This document shows, piece by piece, positions 24,601 to 38,700 of a stretch of DNA of 64,000 nt. The notes beneath the pieces were generated by a model that was not told the DNA's origin, did not search any database, and saw only the letters and a program-made list of their open reading frames with translations. Both the position numbers and the translations under genes were made by a program. The DNA is from Ctena decussata (lineage: Eukaryota; Mollusca; Bivalvia; Lucinida; Lucinidae), in contig OZ022508.1 in the NCBI GenBank assembly GCA_963989385.1, forward strand, positions 34,370,166 through 34,434,165, read 5' to 3'. Position 1 is the first letter of the stretch. The number at the start of each line of letters is the position of its first letter.

Positions 24601-27600
24601 TTGATGAGTTATAATTCATCTCCTGATCATGAAGGACTTCTATCTGACACTTCTGAGCGATGGTTCTCTGAAAACTTTCCCTCAAAACACACAAAGCTCT
24701 TTTACTGTGAGACTAGATCACCCGATAAATATCGAAAGCGAAAAGTGGGAAGTTGCTTTGGTGGAATTAATTACACCATCTCGAGTCAACAATATTTCAG
24801 AAAACAATAACTTTTTCTTTTTGTCATTTCTGGACCAAGCGGTATTAAATGCTCAAGGAATAGATACGACAAAAGATTTGTGTGCTAGTGGAGAGGGCTG
24901 TCATGAATATAAATTATTTCTTCCTGAAGGAAATTACAACTCTCCACAGCATTTGGTGGATGAGATGCAATCTGTAATAGATACAAAACATGGATCTTTA
25001 ATGAAACAAATAAATGCTTCTATCAGCATTACTTATGTTAAAAGCACAAATCGTCTAAAAGTTGTTGCACAAAATGCAAACCAGGTCAGGATTCGCTTTC
25101 CAGCTTCACTTGGACAAGCTCTTGGAGTTAATCCGGATATGTCAGAAAACCCCATTGGAAACGAATCATATGCTTTCAAATATGGAGTAGACCTAAATAT
25201 ATTGCATAATCGCTTGTACGTGTACTCAGATGTAGTTGATTATACATACCTTGGTGACGTGACGGCCCCTATTTTGAGAGTTGTACCATTTGAGAATTCA
25301 AAACGCTCTCAGCAGTCACACAAAGAATTTGTCAACATGCACTACGTCCCAGTAGGAAAATCTTATATTGATCAAGTTCATATCAGTATCAAAGGTGATA
25401 CCGGTAAAAATATTCAGTTCAGCTCTGGAAAGACTTTAATTAAGTTACATTTCAGGCGGCAAATTAAATAAAAAAAAGAAAATTGTTTGATTTCTTGTTG
25501 AATAAGAAACAGGAAATAAGTATAAATACAACACACTGTTACAAGCGTCACCATTTCAAGTAAAATCATGAGAGAAAGCAGAATGTCTGGTAGTTCCAAT
25601 AACCTAACAAAAGCACACTGTGGGCTAACTTCTGAATCTTCAGGCTTGCCTATCATTCCTGTTGTACAGAAAAGAAAAAGAAATCCTTCTACCTTTGGAC
25701 AGATTCGATACCTCATGAAACGATTGTCAACTGCTTTGGACAAAAGGCTCAGAGAGGGTAGACCTTTAAAGTATTGCCGACTATGCAGAGCAGAAATTCG
25801 TTCATTATGTCGTGAGGAGAAAGAAAAGCAACACAAACTCAAAGGATACATACACAAGAAGAATAAACAGTTAAGACGTTCCAAGCGGACAAAGAATGAT
25901 TCTGGGGGTCAGAAATGTCATAGACGTAGTGAAGCTAAAGAAGATATCAACAGACAGACTGGGAACAAGCTGGAGTTAAAAACAATGAAATAAAGTGTTA
26001 GTCACTTTTTAAATGCTATGACGATTGAGTAACATTGGAAACTTGTATCAGTTTTCTAAATGTAGGTTTGTTAGAATTCAGTTGGTATTTAAATAATTGA
26101 CAGAATTAATAAAACAAAACTGATTTTAAGTTATACACTTTTTTTTCACAATTTACTACATTATTTAGTTCACAAAAGTGCATGCAATTGGTAAAAATGT
26201 AAGAATTGCAGTGGTTTTACAAACTTAGCACAAGTTCTTCAATATCTATTACAGACTATAAAAGAAAGAGTCAAAGGATATAACTTCATTCTTCAACCAG
26301 TCGTTAATGGGTCGATACCAGTGCAAGCAGTGCTTCCGTGAATTTGCTCGATCAGACAGCCTGAGAAGACATACATCCAGTGGTGTTTGTAAAGCAACTA
26401 CAACTATGTCTGACAGCGAAGAAAGTACTATCTCAGAAGTGTCAGATGTAACTACAAACAGAAAATATTTGAAGGGAATGAAAGGACATGATATCTTTGG
26501 AGAATATGATTATAGTAAACTCTCAGACGATCCAGATACAGAACCGTCAGAAGTCGAGACAGACAGTGAGTCTGCCAGTAAAGAGGAAAAACAGAAAGCC
26601 AAACGCAGGAAAATTCAAAAGACAAGTCCTTGGGATAGACTAATGAGAAGCACTTACAGAGACAATCAAGATCAGTTCGATGAAACAGTGGAAAATACCA
26701 TGCAGGACACACCTAACATCGATGTTGAATCAGCTGAGGAAATGGCATATGAAGAACTGAAACCAAAATACAGATCAACGCTGGTTACCAAGTATCAAGA
26801 CCTCGTGGCACTCGGGTCTGCTTTGAGAAAAGATCCTATCCACAAGAAAGTAATATCAACAGCTCACAGATTGAAAGAAGATGAAGACTATGATGAAGAA
26901 GAGGCGATGCAGTATGCAGTGAAAAAAAGAAGATATCTACTTGAACGAAAACTTGACGAATATGAAAGACCAACTTTAACTGATGAAGAGGAAACCCAGT
27001 GACATTGATTCTTGATAGGTCTCTGAAATTAACCATTTCAGCGATGGCAAAGCATTGAGATCATTTAAATAATAGTAAACCTGCAGTGGAACCTATCAAA
27101 AGAGTTTTATTTACTATAAAAGACTAATGATCATTATGTAAACGAAGACAGAGGGACGGTCCTAATCCTCTGTCTGTCGTAATGAATAGGTGAGCGGGAC
27201 AAATAAAGTTGTTCTGAATTTAAACTGTTGTTAATTGTTCTTTTCTTCCCAGTTCTTATTATTGTAACAGTGAGGTTTTGAGATGCATTGTGTCAGTCTG
27301 TCAGAAATGGGACAGGGTAAGCCGATTTGTCTAATGTGTAGATGTGGACATGTGGAAACTCCACATTGTAGATCCACATCATCCACATAACCTCCACATT
27401 GCATACACATCAAGTCCACATCATCCACATCAGCTCCACAATTTCAATGTGGATATGTGGACCTTCCACTTGACATCCACATCAGCTCCACAATTTCAAT
27501 GTGGATATGTGGACCTTCCACTTGACATCCACATCAGCACCACAATTTCAATGTGGATATGTGGACCTTCCAATAGATTCCCACAAGTTCAAGCACACTG

Positions 27601-30600
27601 GCAGCAGAGATCTTCTCGTCATCAAATGTAGTAGTCAGGCTTTAGAAGGCTAGTAAGAAATAATTTCAGTCCAGAACATTAAAATCTTGAGATACAAGAT
27701 TTTATAATCTCCCCAGGAACAAGTACTGACGCTATAGAGTTATGCCTCTGGTATAGTGAGGCCCTGAGATACAGGGCCAAGAGACTCATAGCAGACGCAT
27801 ATTACTGTAAAGCCTCAGAAATTGAACAGAATGAACAAGAGTATGCCACAGCAACTCATACCATCAACTGACGCTATAGAGGTATGCCTCTGGTATAGTG
27901 AGGTCTTGAGATACAGGGCCAAGAGACTCATAGCAGACGCATATTGCTGTATAGCCTCCTACGACATCTCCTATGCCATATTACATAGACTTTTCCCCTG
28001 AAAAAAAGGCTAAGTTATTTCAAACTAGCCTTTTCAAGCTTACTAAAGCGGTGGCATCTATGGCCCCCTCCCGGCCCGAGACTGCCCCAGGCTGCGGACT
28101 TAGTCTCCGGACGAAGGGGGCCATAGTGCCACCCTTTACTACTGATGTCGAAGTGACGGCATGGAGACAGCTTTCTGCAAAAGTATTATGCACAACAGTT
28201 GGTAATTCCATAGCTGCAATGGTAACAGATCTATGGCGTCATCTCACTTATAATTCGAGAGGAGCATGGCATACAGTGTATGCCATGCTCCTCTTGAATT
28301 ATAAGTGAGATACTACCTGAAATTCATACAATAGAAAAGTGTGATATATATTCTCAAATATGTTTAACAGCTTGTTGTGTATATTCGAGCTTTTACAAAA
28401 GTTGTATGTTGATTAAGGGGTGGTTCATGTGGAATACAGTGTCATCTGATTTTGCTTTAAGGTGTGTTCCTCACTATGAACCCTGTTCAAATTAATGAAA
28501 ATGGGCTGACATGGGCATACGAGTTTAAAAGGGGTTGCACCCCTTAGGTGTTATAGATAAATTTGTCCGAAGATTGATATTGTCACAGTGTCCGAGTTTG
28601 GACAGACTAGGGTAAAGTCGGGTAAATTCGGACAGCGGGTAAATTCGGACAGTGGCATTGTTTCCTTTATATGTTAGTTGTTTGGAAAAAAAACAAAATT
28701 AACTGGGCAAACATAATAAGCCGTCTCATCTGGATGTTCACTGTTTGCAATGGTATGTCCGAACTTACCCGCTGTCCAAAGTTACCCGACTTGACCCTAT
28801 GGGCTGCACTCCATTCTGACTACTGACAAATTCTATGAACCCAGTTTGCCTAACACGTACCATGAAACGCTTGTTTTTATCAGTAATAGTTATACCATGG
28901 TTTGTCCGCCTATTCGAGGAGATAATCCACGAGCTTTAAGGTGGTGATTATCACTGATTTGGGGTAAAGACAAAAATTTGCATAAAATGCTGAAAATACA
29001 ACAGATCTTCCCAAAACTTAGCAGATGCCTTCTTTATGTTGTTTCTCACAATTCAGAATCCCAAAATGCAGGACTTGTTGATGTTAAAAGGGATTTATAT
29101 GAGAAAAAATCAAAGGGTAATTTTGTGCGAATAAATCTAAAAAATGACCATCATTATTGAAAATGTAGCTAGGTCTGAACTTGAATTAATGTATTATGAA
29201 GAGCGTCCTAGCAATTATTTTTTCCATTTTTGCTGCACGTTATCAGGCTGTGCAGATAAAAAAGGGTGTGGCCTGTGTCCAAATATTTGTCTTAAAATAC
29301 ACAGTAGAGTCTATTTTCAAGGTTGAATAATTTCAATAACACGCCTGTCTTGGTCATTGTAATGTAATATTTATACTGTGAGTATGATATAGGTATAACT
29401 GACCTACTTATATTAATGAATGCAATCACTATACATGCACTTATATACATGGTCAGACATTTGAGAAAAAGCTACTGTTTTTATCTGGTCTACCTTACAA
29501 TTTGAGAAAGGGTTGGAACAAATAATTGCTAGGACGCTCTTTTTAATGGATCAAAGTATCATCGGAGCTAAGTACGTTTTGAAAAACGGATTTTATTTTT
29601 CAGATTTCTGCGCAGAAAATAACCATTTGATCTTTTCATATAAAACACTTTTTTTCAACAGCATGTCCCTCTATTTTGTATTCTAAACCGTAGACAACAA
29701 CAAAAATAAGAAGCCTGCTAACTTTCTGGGAGATACGATGATTTTTAGCTCACCTGAGCCAGAAGCTCCGGGGGAGCTTATAGGATGGTAAGGCTCCGTC
29801 GTCCGTCCGTCGTCCGTCGTCCGTCCGTCCACAATTTCAAATGACTTCTCCTCTGAAACCGCTGGGCCAATTATAACCAAATTTCATATGTGGCCTCCAG
29901 AGGAAGGGGGAACGAAAAGTTGTTCAAACGGTCCTGGTCACATGACCAATATGGCCGCCATGCCCATATATGGTAAAAACCTAAAAAAATCTTCTTCTCC
30001 AGGACCAATACGCCGATGGCCTTGAAACTTGGTATGTAGCATCAGGTGTTCGAGTACTACCAAGGTTGTTCAAATTATGACCTTGGGTTGACCTTGACTT
30101 TTTTTACGGTAAGGTCAAATTTGCTTCCTTGTGCTTTTTTATGGCAAAATATTAGAACACAAGATATCTTGGAAACTGTTGAAGATTTTAGGCTAAAAAT
30201 TGGTATCTGCAATCATCTTAATGAGTACATGAAGATTTAGGAGTGCAAGTGGTCAAGGTCATGTTTTGACCTTTGATCCAGAACTCTGATATTTTGACAA
30301 TTTCAAACAATCTTCTCAGAAGCCACTGGGCCAATTGGAACCAAATTTCATATAGAGCCTCCAGTGGTTGAAGGAACAAAAATTTATTCATACAGTCCAG
30401 GTCACATGACCAACATGGCCGCCACGCCCATATATGGCAAAAAACCTTTAAAAATCGTCTTCTCCAGAACCAGTTGACCGATGGCCTTGAAACTTGGTAT
30501 GTTGCACCGGGTACTCAAGTACTATCAAGATTGTTCAAATGATGACCTTGGGTTGACCTTGACCTTATTTACGGCAATGTCAAATATGGGAAAATGCTAG

Positions 30601-32692
30601 AACATAAGATTTCTTGGAAAGTTTTGAAGATTAAGGCCTCAAAATTGGAGTATGCAGTCATCTTAATGAGTACACGAAGATTCATAAGTACAAAAGGTCA
30701 AGGTCATTCTTTGAACTGTGACCCAGAACTCTCATATTTTGAAAATTTCCAACAATCTCCTCAAAAAGCACTTGGCGAATTGTAACCAAATTTCATATAG
30801 AGCTTCCATGGTTAGAGGGAACAAAAATTAATTCAAACGGTCCAGGTCACATGACCAACATTGCTGCCACACCCATATATGGTAAAAACCTTCAAAAATC
30901 TTGTTCTCCAGAACCAATAGACAGATGGCCTTTAAACTTGGTATGTAGCGTTGGGTATTTCAGAACTATAAAGATTGTTTAAAATGTTGACCTTGGGTTG
31001 ACCTTGACCATTTTACAGCAAGGTCAGATATGGAAAAATGCTGCAAGATTTCATGGAAAGTTTGAAGATTTAGGCCTAAAAATTGGATAATACAGTCATC
31101 TTAATGAGTAAATGAAGATTTGTGAGTACAAGACGTCAAAGTTGTTCTTTGACCTTTGACCCTGAATTCTCATTTTTGACAATTTCAAATTTCTTCTTAA
31201 AAGCCACTGAGCAAATTGTAAACACATTTCATAAACAGCCTTCAGGGGTTGAGGGAAGGAAAATTTCTTCAAATAGTCTGGGTCACATGACCAGCATGGG
31301 GGCCATTCCCATATATGGTAAAAACCTCTAAAAATCTTCTTCTCGAGAACCAATAGACAGATGGCCTTGAAACTTGGTATATAGCATTAGGTACTCCAGT
31401 ACTATCAAGATTATTCAAATTATGACCTTGGGTTGACCTTGACCTTTTTTATGGCAAGGCCAAATATGGGAAAATGCTAGAACATAAGATTTCATGGGAA
31501 GTTTTGAAGATTTAGGCCTAAAATTGGTATATACAGTGGTCTTAATGAGTTCATGAAGAATTATGAGTACAAGAGGTCAAGGTCATTCTTTGACGTCTAA
31601 CCCAGATCTCTCATAATTTGACATTTTCAAACATTTCCTCAAAAGGCAAAGAGCCAATTGTAAACACATTTCATATAGAGCCTCCAGAGCTTGATTGAAC
31701 AAAAATTTGTTCAAACGGTCCAGGTCACATGACCAACATGGTCGTCATACCCATTTATGGTATAAACCTTTAAATTTTTCTTCTCCAGAACCAATACACC
31801 AATGGCCTGTAAACTTGGTTGAGTAGCATGGAGTACTAGAGTCCTACCAAGACTGTTCAAATGATGACCTTGGGTTTACCTTGACCTTTTTAGCGGCATG
31901 GTCAAATATGGGAAAATGCTAGAACATAAGATTTCATGAATAGGTTTGAAGATTTTGGCCTAAAAATGCTATGTGTGGTTGTCTTAATGTGTACATGAAG
32001 ATTTATGAGTACAAGAAGTCATGGTCATTCTTTGACCCAAAACTCATATTTTGGCAATTTCAGACATAAGAAAAAGCCACTTTGCTAATTGCGCAGGTGA
32101 GCGATTCAGGGCCTCATGGCCCTCTTGTTTATGGTTTTATTGAGATTTTTGTATATACCACAAATCACCACCTTCACGAAAGCTTTAGCCAAAGCTCGTG
32201 GATTATCTCCCGTACAAGCGGACAAACCATGATATAACTATTCTATAGCACCCTTACTAGTGTAGACCTTGCTCAATGCGAAAAATTTTGTGCTAAAGTT
32301 TGCATTTCCTGGTAAGGGTGGTATAAACTAAATTATAAGTATATAGATCATGCTAGAGTTGGACAAAGGGACAATACCAACCATCAGATTCACTAAGAAT
32401 TATGGTAGAAAGATACCGAATAGAAATATTGGCGGGGCATTCAAACCATTTTACCAGCTAAATGACGCAAAGAGCTATAAAACATTTGGACGAGAAGAAA
32501 ACAAAATCACCATTTTGTTTTCCTAAACAGACATTTTGTATGTCTACATATTTTTTTACACATTTTCCATTTAAATTCATGTCTCTAGCACATGAATGCA
32601 CTTTTATTTCTGCAAATCATATAATCCATAATATAGGATATTTGAAACAAACTGTTTACAAAAGTGCAGTTATCTTGATAAAAAGGGTTGTT

Positions 32693-32725
<33 letters not shown>

Positions 32726-35700
32726 GTTTTTTGTTGTTGTTTTTTTACATTTTTTTAAATGCAAGAAAATTGAATTTCATGAAAACAAATCATGAAAAAA
32801 ACATGCAATCGATGGGGCATCCCTATGCATATTATTTCAGTAAAACCTACATTGTATGCTACAGAATAAAATAACAAAACACTTCGCCGTTTCGTTTCCT
32901 AGCAAAACAATGTTAAAGTTTAAAAATGTCCCAAAGCCAGACGACCCCCATTCTGCACCAGCTGCAAGCACTGCTGGTCCTAGCTCTACTATTTATTTGC
33001 CTGTTTTTTTTTTCGGTTCTACTATAGAGTTATGCCTACAAAAATGCACAGATTGAATGGCAACTATGTAGACCATGACCAGACTGGGTCCTAAGGAGCA
33101 GTCTGATTTCGGTTTCCACTGTTGTACAGACCTATTCGGCCGAAAACTTAGGATTTTTACAGTAGACGTTGTTAGTGTATGTTATGACTGTGTATACTCT
33201 ACAGTTGACCGATTTTATCATGAACAATAACTCCGTTTCGTTTAAACAAATAAAAACAGAGTTATTCAGTATCTTACTACCTTAAAGTATACATATTTAC
33301 ATTCTTGGTGTATTCACTGAAAGCTCTATGATGATCCATTGGATTGTAAAGTAGTTTATATTCCGATACGAGGGGCATTTCAGAAATAATGTAAATGACC
33401 TCAGGGCAGCCTATTGGCTGATATTTAGCAGTAACTAGAAAAGAGCCCGCGCAAGCGCGGAAATATTTCATGATGGTCAATGTTATATAAAAAAGCGAGT
33501 TTTATTTTTTCAATGTAAATGGCCTTAGGCCCAGGTGAAGATATGACCTTTACCATGAATACTCACTAAGGCTTCATTTACCTAATTAGTTGTCTGCATC
33601 TACAAACTTTCAGGTAGCAGACTGCATTGTTTCTAAAAAAATCAACTTTTTTCACTTTTTCCTATAGAAAAACCTAAGTGACTCAAAAGTTGACCTTGCC
33701 GTAAAACAGATCAAGGTCATCCCAGGGTCATCATTTATATAAATTTTGTTGAGCTTTTGAGTCCTTGATGCGACATGCTAAGTTTCAAGATCATAGGATT
33801 TGTGGTTCTGGGGGAGAATTGGTTGATTTGATGCTTAACGTCCACGGTAAACAGCTACGGTCATGTCGGGACGGTCAGTTAACCTAACCATACTATTCCT
33901 GGGCAGGCTTAGACCTCCTAAGCGGTTAACCAGTACTAAGTGCACATACTTTCGCCAGTAACTGACAACTGCCCTTCTTGAATCAGCGGAAGGAGAAACG
34001 AAAGTATGTGGCCAGACCGGGTTTCGAACCCAGGACCTCTGACTTATGAGTCAGGTGCCCTACCGATTGCGCTACGCGGCCCGGCGTGGTTCTGGGGGAG
34101 AAGATTTTTGAAATTTTTTACCACAATAAACGTTTGCCATCTTGGTTATGTGACCTGTCCTGAGTATTTTTTTTTTCTGGAAAAATGGGTCCTGGAACGT
34201 TTTGGGGGAAAATATTCAAGCCCTCTGAAGACTAAAGACTTATTTAGCTACGTTGAATCATTGAAATTGATTTATCTGCTTCGCTGGAAAAAATGTCCTT
34301 TCTTATCTGGCGCATGTGTGTTAACCTTAGACATTTTTAATTTTTGTCTTTTCGAAAGTTCAGTTCAGTTTGAATTCTCCTAACGACGTTCCCCAAGTGG
34401 CTCAGCGGTACGTAACCATAGCCGCACACACTTGGCGCCGTGTGTCCGTCCAATTTTTCGAAAGAACATGTGCGTTGAGCTTTATTCTTCAATGGGCGAA
34501 TTCGATTGGCTACTCGTATTGACTATCGTTCTGGAAAAAAATGGGTCGTTTCGAGCCAGGGCCGTCGGGACTATGACCATTTAGTTCTTCATCCGTTTAG
34601 ACATATGAGCAAAAATACAAAAATAAATCGTTATTTATGGGGAATGACGTACGTTCATGGGTCGGATTTTTGCATTAGAACCTGCTAAATTTGGACTTGC
34701 TAAGCAGCGCGCCAATATAACGACGCAGAACCGAAACGACCGGATTAATTTAAAACGTGTATTCGAGTACACGATAATTTCACTCGAACGCACCCATTGT
34801 TGACAAAAAAAATTCGACCAATAGTCGAAGTTTCTAGAAAAATACTTGGGAGAATTTAAAATGAAAGACGAATTTAATTCCCAAATTCATTAAATCTACG
34901 TGAAACTAAAACACACGCTAACCGAAATTATCAATGATAGCAATATGCGAAAGAACCAGAAAAGAAATTACGCTTGAAAATGCCACCAATTTTGCAGTTT
35001 ATGCGTTACTTCGTTTATTTAGTATTATAGATGTTATATATCATTGGAAAGCTAAATTCAAGTGCTTTAGAATGGTATGCGTTAAAAGAATTTCTAAGTC
35101 ACCCATGCATGACAGCACGTACTTATACGTCATAAGGGTGTGGATACTGGAAACTATACATTTTCAGTGAAAGTCTCTTGTGTTCTATTGGTGTTTGCTC
35201 AATGAGATAATGATATATTTTAAAGAAGAAACACGTTATACTGTCCTTTAAATGTAAAATAAGGAAGTTATACAGAAATTGTTTCCAGATTCTACACAAG
35301 TAACATAATAAACGAGATTTTTGTCGGCTATGTGGTTATAAATGCAAAGTTATTATAAATGCATTATATCAATAAAATTGTGAGTTTTGACTCAATCACG
35401 TCCAATTGCAACAAGTGACAGACATTTTATTACTGAAATGATTAGGTCAGTATATTTTGTTACGACTGGCATCAAATCACTGATGAAACTGGATGAAACG
35501 TGTGCAAACCCCACGCCGGAAGTTGCGAGGTAGCAGCAATTCATGTAAAATACAAAACAATAAAGTGAAATTATTTTCTAATAAAAAGACACAGGCTAAA
35601 CATATTTAACTTTGTTTAATGTAAAACATTAGAGGGACACATTGATAGAAAAATTCATATATAAAGACTTGAAAGATTTGTTATTAAATATGACATACTG

Positions 35701-38700
35701 ACATTGAAATATGTTGGTGGGTGGGGAAACTTATCGTAAAAAATCAGGTAGGCCACTGACTAAAGAGCATAAGGTGCAATAAAAGATTATTTATAACATA
35801 AATTAAGCATGACGAATTAAATCTTATTTATTTTTTGATTCATATCTGTCACCAAACATTCACTTTCACTTAATTTGACCTCAAAATCAAAGTTTAAACA
35901 ACTTACTAAACATTTCAATTTAGCACAGGAAGTGACGTCATCAGAAATGCGCATTGTTCCATGATTAGCCTATCTTGCAAGGTAAATCTTGTGTGTTAGC
36001 AAAGCTGATACAATGCTTTTCATACTGAAATATTTTCAGCATAACAGGTATTATAGGTATCGATCCAGAGCTGCTTGTATCCAGAGATAAAAAATATGAA
36101 TTTATCTTTACATAAATATTCCGTCTGTTTCTACTCAGTGTCCCTACCCTAACAACTGTTGTCAATGCATATTTTGAAGAAAATACAAGTGCCTCAAATG
36201 TTTTGAGTGAATTCCATTAGGAGATATGTAAACCTAAAAGTTAAGACATAAATTTCAAAAGTCGGTCACCATTCCTAGGAATGGCCGACTTATTTACACT
36301 ATTTCTGAAATGACCCTCGTAATAGATTGAGCCACGCGACGTCACATGACTTCGAATGACGTCAAAATAAACCACATATCTCTACAATCTGATCGGTCAT
36401 CGGCGACCTCATGACGTCATTGACGCTGTTCCGCTATTAGCAGAAAACACCAGAAACTAGATGTAAATGATTTACTGCTTCAATTTAAGCGCTTATTTAA
36501 GATTTTTCGTCAAGCAATGAACTTAATTTTTCTGATGTTTATCGCAGTGTAAACTACGCTGGTTCACTAGCAGAGTTTACATCCCTTCGGGATCCATTCA
36601 CTTCACACGCGCCCAAATGTAGTTTACACTTCGAGAAAATTCAGAAAAATGAAATTCTAATGCACTTACAAATATAACGCGACGTCTGATAGGATAACGT
36701 CAAAAATTTGCGACAGTAAATTCAGCGATATACTGTCGCAAACCCGACGTCATTAAGAAACGTCGCTTCTCATCGGCTGACGTATGGTTTTACGCATCTG
36801 AAAGCGCTTGCGATGGGGGCAAAGTATCACACTTTTAAAGGTGAAAAATGTGAAAAGTGAATTAGAATTGGGATAACTGTATTGAAAATTGTCATTTGGG
36901 GAGGTAAATCGTCGGTTTTATGGTCGCAAATTGCGTTTTACGGCTCCGCTGGCGCGTCGCCGTAAAACGAAATTTCCAACCATAAAACTGACAATTTACC
37001 TCCCCAAATGATAATTTTGAGTACAATTATCCCCTAATTCAATGAAATGAACGTACACTGAATGGTAACTGACGTCCATATTCCGCCTGATGAGCACGTT
37101 GAACAGTTAACACCACCGCCGACATTGACGAAGCCGTCACTGCACCTGTAACATATCTTGGATCCGACGCCATATAAATTACCTAAAACGTCTGTATTCG
37201 TGAGTATGGGTGGGAAATCGCAATCTGAAAATATAATCAAATACCAACATTATAAATGACTAGACAATGAAATTCAACTGAAGAAAGACGCACGGACTGA
37301 CCAACGGATAAACAACGGAAAGAAGTAACTGTCGTTCGATAATTCATTCTTATTTTTGTTGCAAACTTACATATATAAGCCTCATGTTTTCATTCATATG
37401 TTTGATACTTCAAAAATGTCTGGAATCAAATAATTCTATTTTTCGCAAAAAGTTTTTAAGATCAAGGGTACTGTTCAGTGAGAATATCGCCTTAGCTCTA
37501 CCTGCAACTGCTAATACGAGTCATGTGCAAGATGTATGTTGTTGTGCAAGATGGTGGCGAACATATCCAGGGCGTAACCAGGAACAGTTTCATTATACGC
37601 ATAGTCTAGTCTCCATGGAAGCCTATAGGTTTAGAACCTGATATATTCCATATAATCTTGTCTTTTGTCTGATGTCACGATACACAATTTTTCAATTTTA
37701 AATGCGCAGGTGTATCTTGAAATTTTGTCAGATTGACGAAATTTCAAAACGCATGTACGTATTTGTGAATGAGCAGTTATGTCTACTCATTTTTGACTTG
37801 TAGCAAAAACTTACGTTCTATCTGGCAGGATGCTGTGTCGTCAGGCAAGATGTTGCACACCTCGAACTGGCTGCACACACTGCAAGCGTCATATTGGCTC
37901 TGTAAGATTTTAGAGATTTAATAAATGGCAAAACTTAAACTAATAAGATAGAAAATAGCTTTAAGTTTAAAAACCAAAGCGGAAGAGAAAATGGCATAAT
38001 GTTTTGCTCTTACTAACAATTATCCACCGTATATGCGGTAATTTTCGCGGGTTCAAATTTTCGCGGTTAAAAGTCGAAAACATAAAAATTTTCGCGATTT
38101 TTTTAATTTTCGCAGTTAGCAACATGCGCGAAAAGTAAAACTATTTCTTTTTCACTTGAGTCAGTTCATTCAGGGCCGCCGCAGGCTCAAGTGAAAAATA
38201 CAAGCAACTACCGAAGCAAACAGAAACAAAATATATGAACACTGTGTCTACAGAAGACACTTTGTAAGAAACTGGAAATTATTCGCGATTTTAATATGCG
38301 CGGTTACTAAGTGACCGCGAAAAATGGAATGGCGCGAAAATTACCTTGTATATGGTATTTAAATGTTATGCGACAGTCTGCATGCTTAGTGATTAACCCA
38401 ATCACGGTTGATAGCTTTGCTGCACTCTTTAATTGCAGACCGGGGGATCGGTCGTCAGACTCTATGATGGCCCCGACCTAAAGCTATATATTTTAGTTGG
38501 TTGGGACCGGAGCCTTTTTGTCTGTTGCTTGGTCCACCGGGGCTCAACTGGTGACCTTCTTTTGCTTCAGATTTCCAGTGGGGTTGTTTGGCAGGACAGG
38601 GATCTCCACCTGTCAAACGGCCCGTTGTATCTGTTGAGTCCTCGTCTTTGCTTCTTCATGGTGTTGAAATTTGATTTATGTGTTTACCGTGATGATTCAT

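Larger units (their letters stand above)
22284..28149 (+). mobile_element. Short Maverick/Polinton-like element with TSDs
   Basis: The element body is 22290-28143 (5,854 bp), bounded by the perfect 6-bp target duplication gatgtc at 22284-22289 and 28144-28149. It has 883-bp terminal inverted repeats starting AGTAGTAAAGGG. Six-base duplications, 5'-AG ends and long TIRs are known hallmarks of Maverick/Polinton elements. It encodes three + strand ORFs: a minor-capsid-type protein, a basic protein and a zinc-finger protein. Polymerase B, integrase, protease, packaging ATPase and major capsid genes are absent, so it must be mobilised in trans or be a deletion derivative. Near-identical TIRs suggest recent activity. 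It sits in intron 3 of the lectin gene, antisense to it. Confidence 0.9.
33369..36319. mobile_element. 2.95-kb TA-flanked insertion, mariner-type ends
   Basis: The ends are cgaggggcatttcagaaata (33369) and, inverted, tatttctgaaatgaccctcg (to 36319). TA lies on each side (33367-33368, 36320-36321), and the empty site in repeat R copy 2 has a single TA. TA duplication and CGAGGG-type ends are typical of Tc1/mariner elements. I find no transposase, so it is non-autonomous. It contains a full SINE A. Confidence 0.8.
33293..36670 (+). repeat. Dispersed repeat R, copy 1, split by an insertion
   Basis: 33293-33368 (atttacattcttggtgtatt...) and 36320-36670 (gattgagccacgcgacgtca..., ending in a foldback with apex cccttcgggatcc) together match the uninterrupted copy at 40334-40740. 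The 2,951 bp between are a later insertion. Confidence 0.8.

Noticed and set aside
24601..24810. Short ORF overlapping the capsid gene start
   Set aside because: Out of frame, weak start context, no similarity; the capsid frame explains the region.
25414..25884. 156-residue protein on the - strand of the capsid element
   Set aside because: Shadow of the basic-protein ORF; AT-poor antisense frame without start context or domain.
26307..27002. Independent host zinc-finger gene
   Set aside because: Lies between the TIRs of the capsid element with its own viral-style signals and no introns; treated as element gene.
34005..34085. Met-tRNA gene on the - strand
   Set aside because: Has A and B boxes and CAT in the loop, but the anticodon loop is irregular and the whole is a SINE with 17-bp target duplication.
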